DNA of 64,000 nt, taken from Ampelocalamus luodianensis. Its lineage: Eukaryota > Streptophyta > Magnoliopsida > Poales > Poaceae. Location of the stretch: contig CM070620.1 of NCBI GenBank assembly GCA_036346255.1, forward strand, positions 29,819,609-29,883,608, written 5' to 3'. The notes beneath the pieces are model-generated. The model was not told the origin of the DNA. It saw only the letters and a program-made list of their open reading frames with translations, and made no database searches. A program made the translations under genes and the position numbers. Shown here piece by piece: positions 60,256-64,000 of the stretch (positions within the stretch are counted from its first letter, which is position 1; every line of letters begins with the position of its first letter).

Positions 60256-61116
60256 GGCCTGCGGTGGACGAGGAGCTGGTGCTGATGGCCTCGGCGCCGG
60301 TGGAGCAAAAGAACGGGCCCCTGGTGCTGGCCCAGCCCGAGGACGAGTGAGGCTGGCCTGTGCAGATCAATGGGCCTCCCATTTGCGCTTGCGGGACTCA
60401 CCCAGCGCCTTTGCCTTGTGCTCAGCAACAATGGCCTTATCAACCAAAGCCTGAAAGTCGGGGAAGTCCACAATAGACAGCCTGTCCTGCAGCTCCTCGG
60501 ACAAGCCATCCATAAACTTCTCCTGCTTGGCCTCATCAGAGGCCACCTCACCCAGAGCATAACGAGCCAAATGATTAAACTCGTATAGATACTCCGTCAC
60601 AGATTTGCGCCCTTACTTGAGCGCGAGTAACTCTTTCTTCTTCAGCCTCATCAGGCCATCAGGGATGTGGGCCCGACGAAAAGCAGACCTGAACTCCTCC
60701 CACGAGACCACATGGCCCGCGGGCTGCATGGCGAGATAGTTCTCCCACCATGAGAGTGCCGCGCCCTCAAGTTGGTGGGACGCGAAGAGCGCCTTCTCCT
60801 GGGCCTGACACTGAGCTATGTTGAGCTTTCGCTCAACCATGCGCAGCCAATCATCCGCATCGAGGGTCCTCGAGGCGGGAGAAAGTCGGCGGCTGCGTAC
60901 GGAGGAACTCTGCAAGTCCCCCGCGAGTCTGATGCCCGCCACCTCCAGATCCGGAGGCACCGGCAGGAGTGGAGGTATTCCTAGCAATAACCTCCAAAAT
61001 GCGCGTCTGGTCCATGCGGTTTCGCTCGATCTGAGCGAGAACCTCAGCCATGGTCGGAGGAGGGGGAAGCTCCTCATCATGACCCGGCGGTGATCGCCAC
61101 GCGTTCTCCCGGCCAT
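60256..61116 (-). pseudogene. Element F gag
   Basis: Start MAGRTRG at 61116. The Gag core includes RNRMDQTRILEVIARNTSTP, DADDWLRMVERKLNIAQCQA, ALSWWENYLAMQPAGHVVSW and AKQEKFMDGLSEELQDRLSI. Breaks: a shift in the first 20 codons at CAG-type sites, a second near 60900, a stop after LLALK (60613, CAA in A is TAA here) and TGA near 60368. Gag forms the particle that packages element RNA. Confidence 0.88.
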
Positions 61117-61538
61117 CCTGTTTCACTAAGATAGGTTAGTGACGACTGAGAGCAAGAAATCGATCAATCACCGAAACAGTTTAAAAACAGCACGAAATAA
61201 ATGCAAAACTTCACGTCACAAAGCCAACTGACAAAATTTAGAGACTTAGCATACTTACACACATTTTACCCTTATGTTCCCACAAGTTTTAGTTAGATTA
61301 ATCCCTCATGGTTCTCCCAAAACTAATCCCACCGGATAAGTAACTATCTTTTGAAAGGAAAGAGAGAAACCAAGTTTCAAAACTCAAATTAGAGTAAGGT
61401 GAGAGTGGAAAGCTAAGATAGGTAAGGAGTAAAATCTGAGAATCTGCCTAGGTTTTCATAAACCTTTTTATAATTTGAAAATAAGCTTTTCTAAAATATC
61501 CTAAGGACGACTATGCTTGGGTTACTACGGTCAGAATG
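61117..61538 (-). other. Element F untranslated leader
   Basis: Counterpart of the element A leader, same order of blocks in reverse orientation; no coding signal. Confidence 0.7.
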
Positions 61539-61550
61539 GCTCTGATACCA
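61539..61550 (-). other. Element F primer-binding site (tRNA-iMet type)
   Basis: GCTCTGATACCA on the plus strand, i.e. TGGTATCAGAGC on the element strand, four bases inside the LTR end. Confidence 0.95.
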
Positions 61551-61554
61551 ACTT

Positions 61555-64000
61555 TGTGAGGACCCCAGTTTATTTGGCTTGCAATGCTTAACCAACCGCC
61601 TGGTCCTAGCATCACAAATCAAATAAACTGAGCCTCGAGATATGTATACTTCCCAGAAAGCAGTATACACACCTCACCACAAAATTATGCATCAACTCCA
61701 TTCCAAACATAGAGTCCAAACATTACACTACTAAGCAGAGAAAATAACAACGATGAGAATATTACAGACCAGGGCCGACCGGCCAAAAGATACACAAATA
61801 ACAGAAGAACGACAGCGGAAGCAAAAGTGTCATAAGATGGCTATAAACAAAGCCAATCAGCGTGCCTTCAACCCACAAGGCATCTGACCGGACCGCCAAG
61901 CCTAGTCGTCGTGACACTAAAGCAGCGAGAACTCACAGAAGTGAGGCCCTTGGGGCTCACCTTCTTCCTCTGCAACAACAACAATAAGCAAAGCCAATGA
62001 GTACAAAGATTGTCTTTGTACTCGCAAGACTGACGTGTGAACTAGCAGACCTGTTTATATGCTACATGCAGTCTTATCTGGTGGAGGCAATATGTTTCAT
62101 TTGCACAAAGCCAAATTTATTTGCAATAAAGTAATACAGTTTGAAGGCAGGTTTGCAATTCATTTTTAATGTTGAAATACAGTAAAGGTAATAATAACAA
62201 AAGAGAAAGATAAACAACCTAGAAGTGACTATCCCAATAATCCCCACAACAATAGCACGAATCCCAGATTCGTACCACCCAGCAAGTTTTAATTTAAATG
62301 TTGTAGTCTAGTTCTTACGGGGCGTATCCGAGCGTGTCCATAACCTAGGACGAGGCTATTCGAATAGTTCAAACCCTGCAGGGGTGTACCAATGTACCCA
62401 CACTTCAGACCGCCTTTAAGCCAAAGCACACTTCCGAAGGTATGCTGGCACGGCTAAGTCCTACGAGACTTTTTCCAATATTGTGTATTAACTACGAGCC
62501 GCTCGTATGGATAGAAATCCATACGCTTACATGGTAAAGCCGAAAGACAACTACCCACTCGGGATAAAGCTCTTGGACAACTACCATGCTCCCACCTCCA
62601 TCCCTCCCGCGACCTCCTGCGACCGGAGCCAATACACGCCAAAATCTTGGGTCAAGAGAGGTCCCATATAATCTAGTGTGGTTAGCACGCAAAATGCTCA
62701 TCACGGTGGCGCAAGTAACTCGGTCCTTAAGCGGCTGGGCACCATTCGATCCACACCCAACAGATCGGACCAAACATACCGTTGTGCCCAAGTCTAAATC
62801 ATTTTGTTTCGGTTTAGTTTTGTAATTAACATATCCCAAACTGAAACATAAGAACAGTAATAATTTCATGTGATCAAGACCATCGACTAAGTCGATGATC
62901 GCCCAAATCTACCGGAAGCTAAGCATGGCTACGCGACTGAACTCGTAATCTACTAAGTGATAAGAGTTCATCCAACGAACTCTAATCACAGCAAGTAACC
63001 TAGGCTCAGGTAGTAGAGATCAATATTTCACCTACAGGATATGCAGCTACGGATTTAACTAATCCATTGACCACAAATTAAGCAATGCATACATACAGCT
63101 GAAACAAAATATTAGACTTTAAAATACTGGGATAAACATGATCAAAGCGCTTTCTCGCTTTGCTCAGAAATATCAACACATTGCGAGAGGATCACTCGAT
63201 AATACGGACTGGCCGCAATCTATCGATCGAGCAAAAGCAACAAATAAGAACCAATAACACCGACAAAACTCAAAATTTCAAAAACAACCACAAATCTATA
63301 ACACTGAAGCTAGATCATTACAATAGGAACAACAAATTAGCTACTATGGAGAAGAATTAAATTAGACATGTTTTCATGTGATTGATCTACCCAAACTTAC
63401 TTACTTACCAAGCTAACCACAAAATTAATCCTCTTATATGCTTTAATCTTTCGACAGACTTTGATGGTGATTATGTGCACATCTATTAATTAAGTATCGA
63501 ATTAACACATCTAAACAACTAGTTACTCTAAACAACCATCATTAGTGATAAGATCACTTAAACCTACAAGAAACTATTGAAACACTAACTTGTTAATTAG
63601 CCAACTGTTAGATGCTAACAATTTTCTAATTAAGGTTGGACTTTAATAAAATTCAGCTACTAACACACCTAAGTATCACACCAACCTATAGCAAGGTTAA
63701 CAATTTCAGCATGCTACTCCTACAAGGCCTTACTAAATTTGTAAAAGCAAGAATCACAAATGCAGAGACAAACAACTAGTTCCATTAATGACTTCTTAGA
63801 CCAAACAAGCCAACAAGTGATTAGAAACCTATAGAGACTAACTAATTAATTTCTTACTAAACACTACTTCTTAAGGAGTCATCAAGCATTAACAAGTATC
63901 AACATAAGCATGATACCAAAATCAATTTATCGACAACAGGAAGGCAATGACAACAGAGAAACAATTACAGAGGACCGAGACTAACTTTCCTCCAACCTAA
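61555..64000 (-). repeat. Element F 5' LTR, partial
   Basis: Begins TGTGAGGACCCC on the plus strand and matches 52463 onward in the same orientation. It carries the conserved block at 62335-62367 and runs off the window after 2446 bp. Confidence 0.92.

Larger units (their letters stand above)
52463..64000 (-). mobile_element. Element F: second Tekay/Del-like chromovirus copy, runs off the window
   Basis: Same family as element A in reverse orientation: 3' LTR 52463-56656, internal region 56657-61554, 5' LTR from 61555 to beyond 64000. It is inserted into the gag-protease part of the Tat element; GTCGA (52458-52462) would be the target duplication, with the second copy outside the window. Coding domains are longer and cleaner than in A but still broken. 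Confidence 0.93.

Overview
The window is plant nuclear DNA, almost certainly from a grass (Poaceae). The evidence is nested LTR retrotransposons with 3-4.5 kb LTRs and a tRNA-iMet-type primer site, a CACTA transposon, a Helitron, Tourist-like MITEs, a possible rice Micron-type element between TA microsatellites, and exons of plant-specific NAC and GARP/MYB-CC transcription factors. I see no intact cellular gene, no rRNA or tRNA gene, no CRISPR array and no bacterial-type operon. Nearly all the sequence is transposable-element DNA, mostly broken, packed into a shredded gene-fragment locus.

Left part (1-11494). The tail of a Ty3/gypsy element (pol end about 1597-1722, polypurine tract, LTR 1852-4656) sits inside the transposase gene of a CACTA element whose terminal inverted repeat ends at 7491. 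Next come a gypsy (Tat-type) pol tail with downstream minisatellites (7498-8440), a 655-bp tandem duplication starting with an LTR-like sequence (8368-9676), unclassified degenerate repeats, and a probable solo copia LTR (10811-11448).

Middle part (11495-26457). A Helitron (11495-16587, minus strand) ends exactly inside a short exon of a MYB-CC-like gene fragment. Three exons of that fragment can be read on the minus strand (16588-16635, 16716-about 16919, 25733-about 25897). They carry one MITE inside the DNA-binding exon, another MITE in an intron, and a 3.1-kb solo LTR in the same intron, itself split by a 4.5-kb solo LTR; both solo LTRs have perfect 5-bp target duplications. About 350 bp upstream on the same strand lies a NAC-domain exon (26254-26457), so the original locus may have been a NAC/MYB-CC chimera or a captured mixture.

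Right part (26458-64000). The NAC exon is cut by a minus-strand Ty1/copia element. Its 3' LTR is split by a full-length 13.1-kb Tekay/Del-like chromovirus (element A, 26503-39592, plus strand, TSD AATAG). Its gag is split by a Tat-lineage gypsy (LTR 43838-44445) that has an antisense, intron-containing extra gene (45049-48050) convergent with pol (48571-52462). The Tat element is in turn split by a second copy of the Tekay-like family (element F, minus strand, 52463 to beyond the window). Insertion order here is NAC locus, then copia, then A and Tat, then F.

The retroelement genes encode Gag (particle), protease, reverse transcriptase/RNase H and integrase, i.e. a copy-and-paste cycle, but every copy here has stops, frameshifts or lost catalytic residues. 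Some frameshifts in A and F fall at CAG/CTG sites in a pattern that looks like sequencing or assembly error rather than mutation, so the degree of decay may be overstated.
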